Origin: Sclerotiophoma versabilis
Taxonomy: Eukaryota > Ascomycota > Dothideomycetes > Pleosporales > Didymellaceae
Assembly (NCBI GenBank): GCA_012274445.1
Contig: JAAROD010000004.1
Span: 1 to 64,000 of the forward strand
Length of the DNA stretch: 64,000 bases
Reading direction: 5' to 3'
In this document: one piece after another, positions 45,079 to 55,480 of the stretch
Layout of the letters: every line of letters starts with the position of its first letter
Numbering within the stretch: the first letter of the stretch is position 1
Program-made: the position numbers and the translations under genes
The notes under the pieces: generated by a model
The model's input: only the letters and a program-made list of their open reading frames with translations
Database searches by the model: none
Told to the model about the DNA's origin: nothing

Positions 45079-46729
45079 ATGGCGTCCACAAGTATCGGCG
45101 GGAAGTACGATGCTTCTTTGAGCAACGAGCAGCGCATTGAGAATGTGAATGCGGAGAAGATGTCAACTTCCTCTGGCGAGCTGGAAGCGCAACATGTCGA
45201 GCTCGATGAAGCGGAAGCGAATCGTGTACTGCGCAAGGTGGACTATCGTCTTGTACCTGTGCTTGCATTGCTCTACCTCGTCGCGTTCATTGATCGTTCG
45301 AATAGTAAGTCTTTCCTTTCTCGTTGCGGTCATTGGGATGTTTTCTAACACATCACAGTTGGCAACGCCAAAATCGCTGGCATGGATAAGGACCTCAACC
45401 TCCGCGGCCTCCAATACAATACCGCCGTAACGCTCTTCTTCATACCCTATACACTCCTCGAAGTCCCCTCGAACATCGTGCTCAAGATGATGAAGCCCTC
45501 GCACTGGATGGCGATCCTGATGTTCTCATGGGGTCTGGTGATGACGCTCATGGGTCTCGTCAACAGCTACGGAGGCCTACTCGCCGGCAGGTTCTTCTTG
45601 GGCGTCACAGAGTCTGGATTCTTCCCTGCTGCAACCTTCCTGCTTACGCTGTGGTACCGACGCTTCGAGCTGCAGCGGCGCATGGCGGTGTTCTACGTTG
45701 CTGCATCGCTCGCAGGTGCTTTTTCAGGCCTTCTCGCCTTTGGCATTGAGAAACTGGACGGCAGATCTGGCATTGCTGGGTGGCAGTGGATCTTCCTCAT
45801 CGAAGGACTAATCCCCGTTGCACTTGCTCTGGTCATTTGGAAGATCCTGCCTGACAGCCCCGAGACGGCTGCGTTCCTCACCCAGCCAGAAAGAGATCTG
45901 TTAGTTAGGCGACTGCAAGATGATTCTGGCAGTGGACAAGGCAAGGCTACAAATAATGACAAGATGGGGAAACAACACATCGTTGCTGGTCTTTCAGACT
46001 GGAAGATCTGGGCTGGCGTTGTTATCTTCTGGGGTAACACTGTTGGTGTCTATGGGTGAGTAACATATACTTTCCAATAATGACCTCAGGTATGCTAACC
46101 TCCACAGCTTCACTGCGACAGTCCCCACCGTCATCAACGGTCTCGGCTACTCCAGTGCAAACGCCCAGCTTCTTACGATTCCCATCTATGTCTTTGCCGC
46201 CATTGTCACCATCATTTGGGCCTGGGGCTCAGACCTGTCTCAGAAGCGCTCGCCTTGGATCATCGGTGGCTACTGTATCGCCATTGTGGGCTTCATCGCA
46301 CAGCTCGCCATCCCACATCCCAAATACCCAGGTGTTACTTACGGCTTCCTCTTCCCAGTCGCGGCCGGATTGTACTGCCCATTTACTTGCCTCGTCTCGT
46401 GGGTTGCAAACTCGCTAGCGCCGAGCTCGAAGCGTGCTGTTGGTATGGCGTTGCTAATCTCGGTGGGTAACATGGGTGGTATCATGGGCAGCAACATCTA
46501 CCTTGCCAAGGAGAAGCCAAAGTACACAACTGGTTTCGCGGCTAGTTTGGCCATGTGCGTCGCGGCTGTTGCTATGACTTTCGTCTTGCGCTGGGCGTAT
46601 GACAGGGAGAATAAGAAGAGGGATCAGCTGATTCAGGAGCACGGTGAGGACACAGTCAGAGCAAGGTATACGGATGAGGATCTGTTGATGTTGGGAGACA
46701 AGAGCCCGTTTTTCAGGTACACTTTGTAG
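45079..46729 (+). CDS. MFS anion:cation symporter (Dal5/Tna1-like)
   Basis: Three exons (45079-45304, 45359-46055, 46108-46729) encode 514 residues with about twelve helices. Landmarks of the fungal ACS family are ANRVLRKVDYRLVPVLALLYLVAFIDRSNIGNAK-type start (seen as KVDYRLVPVLALLYL and AFIDRSN), FFIPYTLLEVPSNIVLK, GRFFLGVTESGFFP, LTLWYRRFELQRRMAVFY, WQWIFLIEGL and GFAASLAMCV. Members import allantoate/ureidosuccinate (Dal5), nicotinate (Tna1) or related anions. An in-frame ATG at 45025 lies upstream, but the N-terminus from 45079 fits better. A nitrogen-scavenging role is suggested by its neighbours but not proven. Confidence 0.93.
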
Positions 46730-46874
46730 ATAGCACTACATGTCAAAAATATGGGAGGTTTCTAAGCCAGCTTGTGTTGCTTTCTCGCGCAAATATTCTG
46801 GTTTGGGAGCCTACGCAGTCCGCTTAGCAACTACTTCTCACTGCTAAAAACACCTTCCTTCCATCCCTTCTATT

Positions 46875-47786
46875 CTACCTAGTTAGCCCTGTCCAAACGG
46901 GCCAGGAATGCCACGCAATCCGTCGACCCGCAGCCTTGAACCTGGCGCCACCCCAATCGCACACAACCTGAACATCGCTGTACCGCATGATTCCAGATCG
47001 CTCAATAATTTGATCAACGACGGCTTTCCTCGACGCTCGATCGTCCCCCTCAAGCGGTACACCGCTGAACTCCATCGTCACAGTGACCAAGCCCACGGCC
47101 TTTGAGATCCGGATGGATTTGAACCAGTGCCACTCGCCTGCAAACGGCTCGCCGGTCTTGACAATTCCTGACGCAATATGCCAGCATCGGTGCGAGACGC
47201 GCGTTGGAGGGAGGCGCCAGACGATCGAGAATGGTTGTGCACTCCAACCGACTTTTGTCAGGGGTAGGATGTCAACGCCGTGTACTGAGCCAGCTTCAAG
47301 GGACTCAAGGAGAGCGAGAGGGTCGAAATCAAAGTTGGGCTTCATGAAGGGAAAGGCCTCCAAGAACGGCGATAAATCGCAGAAGTGGACGTGCGGCCGG
47401 TACAATGCGTGGTATTGCTGCGGTTGGAAGTCTCCCCGGATTGCGCGGTTGACTTGGGTAAGACCTATGAAGGCTCGGTTGCTGGATAGCTGGGATGTCG
47501 ATGTGCACCAGATCTGTCGCACATATACAGAACGTCCAGGCTTCTCGTCAGCCAAGGCAAACCCGTAAATGCGATTACGTATCTCTGTTCTTGATTATTT
47601 ACAGTCGAAAGATGCAAGGGCTGTGATAACCTGCCGCCTGGTAAATTGAGAAAATATGAAGTTTGAGATATCCCCTTCTTCTTCTGTGTAGATACTGGCT
47701 TCGGTCGGATGACAAACTCCTTGGTGTCTCTTCGATTGTTGGTTCCGCTGGCACTCGAGTTGGCCACGCCGAGTCGTGAAGATGCT
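46875..47786 (-). CDS. Uncharacterised fungal protein, exon structure uncertain
   Basis: A clear coding stretch (47555-46875) contains QIWCTSTSQLSSNRAFIGL, RPHVHFCDLSPFLEAFPF, VSHRCWHIASGIVKTGEPF, EWHWFKSIRISKAVGLVTV and VCDWGGARFKAAGRRIAW. It has no ATG at its beginning. Upstream, 47786-47598 reads as protein in another frame (ECQRNQQSKRHQGV, YTEEEGDISNFIFSQF), so at least one intron joins them; a possible acceptor is GACGAG before KPGRSV. I do not recognise a family and no membrane segment is visible. Gene reality is fairly sure, its 5' end is not. Confidence 0.6.
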
Positions 47787-48066
47787 CTAGAGGCTGTGAG
47801 TTTGATCTTAGAATCTCTCGTCGGAACTAAAGATATAGAACACTCGAAAGTAAGGCAACCACTATTTGCATCTGCTCAGCCTTGCGCAAGCGCTGAGGCG
47901 GCCCGCATGCTCCTGCCTCAGGATAACGACGTTTCGCCTGCAGTCCACATAAGGAACAAAAAACAACAAACCATGGCATCAATTACAAGAGCAGAGAGAC
48001 ATGGGCACGGTGGAAGTCAGCAATACAACCAAGGGTAATTAGACAGTATCTCGACAACAAAGAATG

Positions 48067-48099
<33 letters not shown>

Positions 48100-48481
48100 A
48101 CTCGGCCAGATAGAGAAAACCATGACAGGAAGTATCCAAGCACACCGGCACTAGAACAGCGCAGTATTGTGTACAGTTCGGATTGCAAGAAAACCCATCC
48201 CCCGTGACTCCACCTGCACCGCCGGAAATCGCACCCCGAATACTCTTCCAGATCCCGCATAAGCCTGGATAATTTTCCAAACCCTCACCGTCAATCTCCC
48301 GCGCGATAGTGTTGGGAACCATGCCGTAGTTGAACTAAGGTCGGCTGATGGTGCTGGGTAAGTGGTAGACATCACTCCATCACTCCATCACTCCATGCTT
48401 CAGCTGGACAGGCAGCCAGATTACTGACTACCTGCAGAGTGCGTTACTCCTGAGTATGTTGTGTTGCGGTGGATTCAAAGA

Positions 48482-48515
<34 letters not shown>

Positions 48516-49264
48516 AAAGATCGAAGTAACGAAGAGTGAAGAAATGACAATCAAGAACAATGAACGTATCAACAGCCGAATACAGTAAGCATTCCTTCAC
48601 AACGACAAGCCAAGGCAGCATCAAAGTCAGTGATGATCGTAAAATATGCAATGCTATGCTACGCTACGCTACGCTACAGCCACACTACGCCACACTACAC
48701 TTTGCTACGCCAGGCTTCTCATCGCATCGCATCGCATCGCTCTACATCTCAACAGAAAAGGACGGCATAGCCACACAACCCATGACGAGATGCGAGAAAA
48801 AGCCCTCCCCCCTTGAATTCCCCAAATCCCAATACTGTCGTGATGAAATCTAAGTGAAAACAGCAATAATGGTATCCAAACATCCACCTAGCTGGGGAAT
48901 ATGCACGTGGCTATCAAAACAACCACCTGACTATCAAATATCCACCCTGGCTATGTATATACTCGAGGCGGTGTACAAGACGGGTCCTGGCAGGCAGGAT
49001 GGCGGACCGCCTCCGCGGGTACTTTTGTGCAAGCAAGTGTATGCTTTTTCGAAGCGGATGGCCGCCGTTTGTGTGCGTATCGTGTCATGTAGTGTATACA
49101 AATGTATCGGTAATATGTAGGTTCTCTGTACGGTGGTGCCGTCGTGCGGCTCAGGCGTCTTTGGAAACACGGTTCAGTAGCTCGCCTTCACTCTTTCTTC
49201 TCTTAATCTCCTGCGTCTCGCCCTTGACCTGCTTCGGCTTGTCCCCTGTGAACCAGCCATGTAG
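47787..49264. other. Intergenic region rich in simple repeats
   Basis: Contains a 34-base A run (about 48063-48096), a triple ACTCCATC repeat (48373-48398), a GAA/GAG-rich purine tract (48478-48520), CTACG repeats near 48658-48678 and ATCGC repeats near 48720-48740. No gene is supported. It lies downstream of the RasGAP gene, whose 3' UTR probably occupies the right part. Confidence 0.6.
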
Positions 49265-52200
49265 TCAGAACTCTTCGTCTCTCTCTTCTTTCCTCTTGTC
49301 CTTGTCTGGGCGACCTCGCATACTCGTCATGGAGTAGTCACCACGGCGCTCCTTTTCGACGAGGTCGAGGATGCCCTTTTCTTTGTCCTTTTCTTTTTCC
49401 TTATGTTTGCTCTTCTCGCGGTCCTTCTCCTTGTCTCGGTCTTTGTCCTTCTTCTTGCGCTGGAAAGGAAGGACACCGCGCAGACCACGCTCTTTCCGCT
49501 CCTTCTCTTTCAGCTCTTTGGGCGGTTGAGAGGAGAAGGCGGGCAAAGCGGTCGTGTACTCCTCCTCGTGCATAGATTCATTCTCGCTTGTGTCTTTGCT
49601 GTACTGCTCAGGTCCGGGGCGGACGGTGCGCGTATGAGAATCGGGAGACATGAGTTCGGGCCGGGAGGTGTTGATGGGCGCAGCAGGGTTGCTGCGTGGC
49701 AGTGAACCAGTCGAGGCAGACGGCTGGGTATGCGTCTGTGGATAGGAAGGCGCAGGTGCCATGTGCAAACCGTCGCTGGAGCCTGGTGGTGTATCCTCTC
49801 CAGCTGATGCCGATGCGCTTGCGGATGCAGACGCTGACTGTGAGGTGGTCATGGAATCGTTTGCCGATGGGGCATACCCGCCGCGAGTGGCGAAGGGATT
49901 GATGTATGAGATCTGCTGAGAGTTGTTGCTCCTGAGCGAGCTTTGAGATGCGTGAGATGCGGAGATGCTCGAATTTTGCTGATGCCTTGCCTTTGGGGGT
50001 GGCTTCATAGTGATTGGAGTGGTCGCAGCTGAGGATGAAGAATAGTCCTCGCCATTGCCAGCGCCGTTGCCTGGCGACATTGGTATATCTTCCAGCTCTT
50101 CCTCCTTGATGGCACCTCGACTTCGGGTCATTGCTCCCCGGTTTGTATCCAGATTTGCACCCTGTAGCTGTTCAATCAATTCCTCCCACTTGACGCTCAG
50201 CGACGACGAAGGGCGTTCGGCGGGCTCCGCACGGTTCAAGCAATCCTTGGTACGCTCGCTGAGTGAGACGCAGATGTTGTGGAACCGAAGAAGATCACCA
50301 TCGCCCGCTTGGATCTCATGAGCGGTCTTGGTAGTGTTCTCGAGCCAGAGGTTGATGAGCATTGCAAAGTTGCGCGAGTGGTCAATCAGGTAGGGCAGCG
50401 ATGGGAACCCCTCCTTGAATGTTGGAGGAAGGCGGTGCAGAATAGCAATGGGCGTGCTGTAGGACGGTGGAATTGGGGGGGCTGGCGCGTTTGCGGTCGA
50501 TATTGAACAAATGTCGTCCAGATATTTCTTGAACTCCTGTCGATGCGAGGTGAGGAATGCATTCATAGGCTCCATCCAAGCTTCTTTCGTGCCGAAGGAG
50601 GACATGTTAGCCAGTCCCTGCAGCGACTTTGCAATCAAAGTGAAGGTTCTTCGAGCTTTCGCCTTTGGGTGATCTGTGAAGTGTGAGTATTTCCATGTTA
50701 TCCAAGAACGAGCTAGACATACCCTTCAGCAGGCCGAACAGCTTAGGGTTCAGCACAGCAGGAACGAAAAACCGCAAGAAGAGAAAGCCGGAAACGCTAC
50801 TGTACTTGACGGTGCGGAGGAAATCGCCATATCGGTCTTCGGCACAGGCTTTGATGTGCCTGAAGATGACCCTCAGTTCTTGCGGACATCTTTGCACAGA
50901 ATTGTAGATTGCTCGCCAGACCTCTTCGGTGCAATTGATGAGGCGCCTCCAGTTGCGATCCAGCTCGTGCTGAGAAGTCACTCGATTGGGATCGACTTCG
51001 CAATCGGGATCTTTGTCGTTGATCTCTCGCAGCTTTTCGCACAAAGTTTCCTCCAGATACTCTTTGCCCAGCCTCTTCATATGCAGATCCAGTGACTTGG
51101 TGAGGAGGGTGTTGCCGCGGAAGAGCAGATTGGCCTCTAGCTTGGCGTTGACACCCATGTCTCGCACGAAGAGTTCTCGATCGCTTCCGGAGCCAAAGGT
51201 GCCAAGAGTTGATTCGTTCGATTCGCTGGATCCAAGCCTCTTGCTGAAGCGTAGTCGGCTTGCGGGCGAATCCTTCAACGTCCCGTCAATCTCCTCTTCA
51301 ACGAGTGCGCATAACCAGTCTACAGCTGCTCCAGATACTTGGAAAATATTCAGCAAATACTCGGACAGTTTTCTGAGCTCGTTCGGCACCATGTGGGCGA
51401 TCTGTAGCGTTAGACTGTTGGAGAAGCGATGCAGTAGCTCTGATAATGGATAGTAATCGCGAGCCATGAGAATGGCGCACTCCTCGCTGGTGACGCGCAC
51501 AAGTACCTCGCCGACACTGTTGCCGAACATGTTCACGAGCGGCCACCACTTCTCCACTTCCTGATTCGGCCCTAGATCATCGAGATAGATGTCTGTCTTG
51601 CCCAATGTCTGATCAAACGAGATGCCGGCATAGCCGCCTTCTGAAGCATACGGATTATCGCTGCCGACTGTGTTCTCGAACAGGTTCTTGTCGTTTCGGT
51701 TGTAGCTTGGGGGCCGTTTCTTCAGCAGCAGTGAGGCGGTATGCAGTGCCGGTAGATCCAAGAATTCAAACTCTTCTCGCCAGAATGGAGCGTTGCCTTC
51801 ATTCTTGACCGTCGTGCGGGCGCGCGTTTCGCCGTCCAATAGTACTTCAATGAGGTATCCGCCTGGGTTCGTCGTGGCTGATGAGGTCGGCCGTATCGGT
51901 GCGGGCCCCTCACCAGCACCAGCAGCCACCTTTGGACTGACAGGCGGCACCAATCGCGCCTCGATGACTTTTACAAAAAGGGACTTTTCCATGCGGAACA
52001 TGTCTTGAGTTTCATAGGATGGTGAGAGAGGGCCTTGCTCGTTCAGGGTGTCTGACTTGGGGCCGTAAAGCTGAGGGACGGTGAAGGCGCGCAGAAGAAC
52101 TATCCAAACCTCGTACAAGACTCGAGACTCCAGCGACAGAAAGACGGGACGTAACAGCGGGATGGAGGAAGAGGCGGCGGTGTATTGCGGGTAGACGGCT

Positions 52201-53702
52201 ATGCAGAATTCGTTGTCCAGGACGGAAGGATCGAGTCGCTGAACGGCGCAGCGCGAGAGCTGGGAGAGCTGGACGGTCGAGACAAGGGTGACATCGGTGT
52301 CGGAGTACAGTTTGAGCTCACCATTCTCACGCAAGGTGCACGAAACACGTCTCCACCGCCTCGAGCCGTGGCTCTGGAGGCGGTAGGCCTGGGGTCTCCC
52401 TGCGCCGGACTTGGGGGTACCTGTGTTACTGTACGTCACACTCGTGTCCCAGTAGATCATCTTGCCGACCTTGATGATGGGCGCCTCCTTCTTGGGCGAG
52501 TCTTTCAGCAAGGAGACCTCGGAGTGGCGCCTGCTGTCTGCCAGTCTGCGCTCGATGACGACGGGGGTCTGGGGCTTGGCCATGCGGTTCTGGATGCCCT
52601 TGGGGCGCATGGGCTGCCAGCACAGCAGGGCGGCAAACCAGGAGTCGAACTCGTCCTGGGTCGGCGGGCGCAGGTGGACCTCGAGCTTCGAGTTGTGGAC
52701 GGTGACATGCAGGTAGGCCGTGTAGGCCTCGCCGTCGTAGGCGCTCTTGACGTGGCAGCCGCGCAGGTCGGGGATCAGGGTGCGCGTGTACGTGTTCTCC
52801 TTCTGCGGCTCGTACAGCAGGCTGCCGGCCTCCTCGTTGATGAAGCAGTACGACAGCGCCCAGGCGTTGGACTCGCCGCGCCGGAAGGCCAGCAGGCCCT
52901 GCATCTTGCCGCAGGTCGTGCGCATGAGGCTCTTCAGCTTGCGGACGTCTGATGCGGGGACGGGCGTGACCCACGACTCGGGCTGCGCGCTGGGCGCGGG
53001 CGCGGGCATGGCGGCATGCTGCTGCTGCGGGGCGGGCGGCGGCGGCGGCGGCGGCGGGGTGTGGTGTTGCTTGACGGGGCGGCGGCTGGTGCTGCTGGCG
53101 GTGCGGTGGGGAGGCGGCTGCTGCTGCTGCAGCGAGGGGCCGGGGATGGTGGAGGGGTGCCCGATGCTGCTGACGAGCCCCTCCTCGAGGCTCTGGAAGC
53201 CGCCGCCGCCGCTGCTGCTGCTGCTGTTGACGGAGCCTATGCGATGGCGGGCGCCCGCACTTGGGCCCGCACCCGCGCCGGCGCCGGCCATGAACAGGCT
53301 GCTGGGCGAGCGGTCACGCGTGCTGCGCTCCTCGAGGGTGCGGGTGCGCGGGCGGCTGCTCTCGGCGGCGCTGCGGGCATTGGGTCTGCTGGCGCTGGCG
53401 TAGGTGTCGCTGCTGCTGGCGCGGGCGGCGGCGGCGGCGGTGCTGCTGCTGCTGGTGCTGGCGAGGTGCGAGCGCGGGGACTGCGGCGGCGAGGCATACA
53501 GCGGCGGGTCGACGGCGGCGTCGGGGGTGACGGAGCGGATGGTGGTCGACTTGGTGCTCGTCGTGGTGCCGGTGGTCGTGGTGATGGAGGTGGTGAAGGT
53601 CGCGTACTCGAACTCGTCCCGGGCGGGCGTGTGGTCGGCCGTGGTCTGGCTCCTTTCTCTGTTGCGCCGGCCGCTGCTCCCGTTGCGCGGTCGCGGGTCC
53701 AT
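49265..53702 (-). CDS. bud2: RasGAP protein, Bud2/Cla2-like
   Basis: Two exons (50723-53702 and 49265-50673; 49-nt intron with GTATGT) encode 1,462 residues. Order: a low-complexity Ser/Thr/Pro/Ala N-terminus to about residue 240, a PH-like region (GLLAFRRGESNAWALSYCF...), a second PH-like region (SRRWRRVSCTLRENGELKLY), a C2-type region (MEKSLFVKVIEARL, LDGETRARTTV), and the RasGAP domain with LLFRGNTLLTKSLDLHMKRL and the signature FLFLRFFVPAVLNPKLFGLLKDHP (split by the intron). The C-terminus is Ser-Ala repeats followed by a strongly charged Lys/Asp/Glu tail. The domain order matches fungal Bud2, the GAP for the Rsr1/Bud1 GTPase at sites of polarised growth. Confidence 0.9.
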
Positions 53703-54376
53703 GCTGGAGGCGGTGCTGTGGCCGGTGGTGCCCTAGCGAGGCCTGCGGCGACGGGCGGTCATGGACGTCGGGGGGGTTCAGAGGCGCTGCTGCGGGCGAG
53801 AGACAGACGCAGGGGCGGACACGGGGCAGGCACTCGCAGGATGGTGCAGCTCGTGTGGCGCATCGCAGGAGGTTGCAGCGTGCGGGACAGAGGGCGGACG
53901 GCAGCGGACAGCGACTAGTGCTGAGGCTTGCCGCGGACCCTGGCACACTACCGGCAGGCCTGCTCGCGGTGCACTCAGCAGCAATGCGTGGCTACCCAGC
54001 GGCGCAGTGAGCCCGCGACTTGGTGGGCCAGCTGTCTTGCTAGGCTGGCCCAGCAGCACGCGGGCCCCAGCAGACGTCAAAACCTGCCGCGCCCTGGCCC
54101 GCTCATCAATCTGCAGCTCTAGCAGCGAATGAGACACAACCCGGCTCCCTGCAACCGGCGCTGGGCCACGCTCGTGCCGCACAGAGTCTGCATGCACGAG
54201 CTGTCTGCTCGCCGCGGGTGCGAATGGTGACATGTCAGCTGAGTTGATTCTCGTTCAAGTAAATACATGGATATCATATCTGCTAAAACCAAAAGCCTGC
54301 ACCGCCGTCTCTGCTCGTGCAGCAAAGACTGCACCACGGCCGTCCCACGGCTCACTAACCAAACCTCCGACACTGC
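53703..54376. other. GC-rich promoter region of the RasGAP gene
   Basis: 674 bp between the RasGAP start and the stop of the next minus-strand gene. GC-rich, with several long frames on both strands caused by lack of AT-rich stops. None shows a motif. Expected to hold the RasGAP promoter and the neighbour's 3' end. Confidence 0.5.
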
Positions 54377-55480
54377 TCATCTGAACGGCCGCTCGTCCTC
54401 GATGCTCACGGGACTGAGGGGCTGCGACTGCGGCGGTGTTGGGCCAGCCGTGCCTGGCTTGCGCATGGCCTGGCCCATGGTCTCGACCTGCAGCGGCAGC
54501 TCTTCGCTGAGGGGTGCATTGTGTGCAACGTGCGACGCCGCCGGGCTGCCGGGCGAGCGTGTGCGCGAGTGCTCCGCGCCCTTCTCCGACGGAGCACCGC
54601 TGGTGGGCGGCGATGCGGTCCTGGCCTGCGACGACAGCGGCGAGCGCACGGGCGACGGCGAGCGGTTGGCGGAGGTCGAGTTCAGGCTCATGAACTGGAT
54701 GCCCTCGGCCGGCCCAAACGTCTCTCTGTCGTTCTCCACGTGCTCGGCCTGCACCACGTCTGCAAAGGAGATGAAGCTGAGGCGCTTCACGTCTTCCGTG
54801 TCGAGCGAGCCGTAGTTGGCCGCCGCCTCGCTCGTCTCTGCGATGCTCGCCTGGCCCGACACGAGCGAGTCGTCGGGGGCCAGCGACGGCGAGTAGAGCG
54901 AGTCGGCCATGCTTGCCGAGACGCTGGCGGCGGCGGGCTGGTGTGCCGAGTGTGTGACAATCTCGACCTTGTCCGGGTTGAGGTGGTCGTCGGTGATGGC
55001 CAGGGCCGAGGCGTCCAGCGCGGGCGGGATCATGTCCTCTGTCTTGACGTGGTTGGGGATCGCGGGCGAGGGCTCGGGCTCCTGCACGTTGCGCTCGAAG
55101 ATCTGCGACGAGGCCGGCGAGTGCAGGCCGGGCGAGGATGCGCGGTGGATGCTGCGGCGGTTGGGCGAGGCGCCGATGGCGACGGGGGCGATGCGCGGGC
55201 TGCTGCGGGGAGACGCCCGCCGGTCGAGGGGCGCGGCGGCGAGGGGTGGAGAGGGCAGAAGCGCGGGCGACGTGGGCGACAGCGTGCGCGTGGGCGCGAC
55301 TTGGGCGGCCAGCGCAAACGCCTCCCTCTCTGCCTGCCCGATGCCCTCCTGCTGGCCGGCCAGCCCCAGCAGCTTCTTGCCCTTGGCCAGCAGGCTCTCG
55401 CCCTCGGTGGGTGCAGTGTCGTCGGCCAGCCGGGCCAGGGGCGCGCCCGGGGACTGCGGGGCGGGCTGCTGCGGGGGCAT
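54377..55480 (-). CDS. Low-complexity fungal protein of unknown function
   Basis: A 367-residue protein if ATG 55480 (MPPQQPAPQSPGAPLARL) is used. The open frame extends further upstream to 56053, but that part is repeat-derived (Thr-Asn-Ala and Arg-Thr-Ala-Pro-His repeats) and lacks conserved blocks. Conserved-looking patches are EGESLLAKGKKLLGLAGQQ near the N-terminus and YGSLDTEDVKRLSFISFADV in the middle; the rest is Ser/Pro/Ala-rich with many SP sites, like disordered phosphoproteins. I do not recognise a function. Long antisense frames (such as 54521-55909) are judged shadows of its high GC content. Confidence 0.7.
   Translation of the reverse strand: MPPQQPAPQSPGAPLARLADDTAPTEGESLLAKGKKLLGLAGQQEGIGQAEREAFALAAQVAPTRTLSPTSPALLPSPPLAAAPLDRRASPRSSPRIAPVAIGASPNRRSIHRASSPGLHSPASSQIFERNVQEPEPSPAIPNHVKTEDMIPPALDASALAITDDHLNPDKVEIVTHSAHQPAAASVSASMADSLYSPSLAPDDSLVSGQASIAETSEAAANYGSLDTEDVKRLSFISFADVVQAEHVENDRETFGPAEGIQFMSLNSTSANRSPSPVRSPLSSQARTASPPTSGAPSEKGAEHSRTRSPGSPAASHVAHNAPLSEELPLQVETMGQAMRKPGTAGPTPPQSQPLSPVSIEDERPFR

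Noticed and set aside
53016..53918. A 300-codon Gly/Ala/Arg-rich plus-strand frame
   Set aside because: It is antisense to the low-complexity N-terminus of the RasGAP gene and simply mirrors its Ser/Ala/Pro codon repeats.
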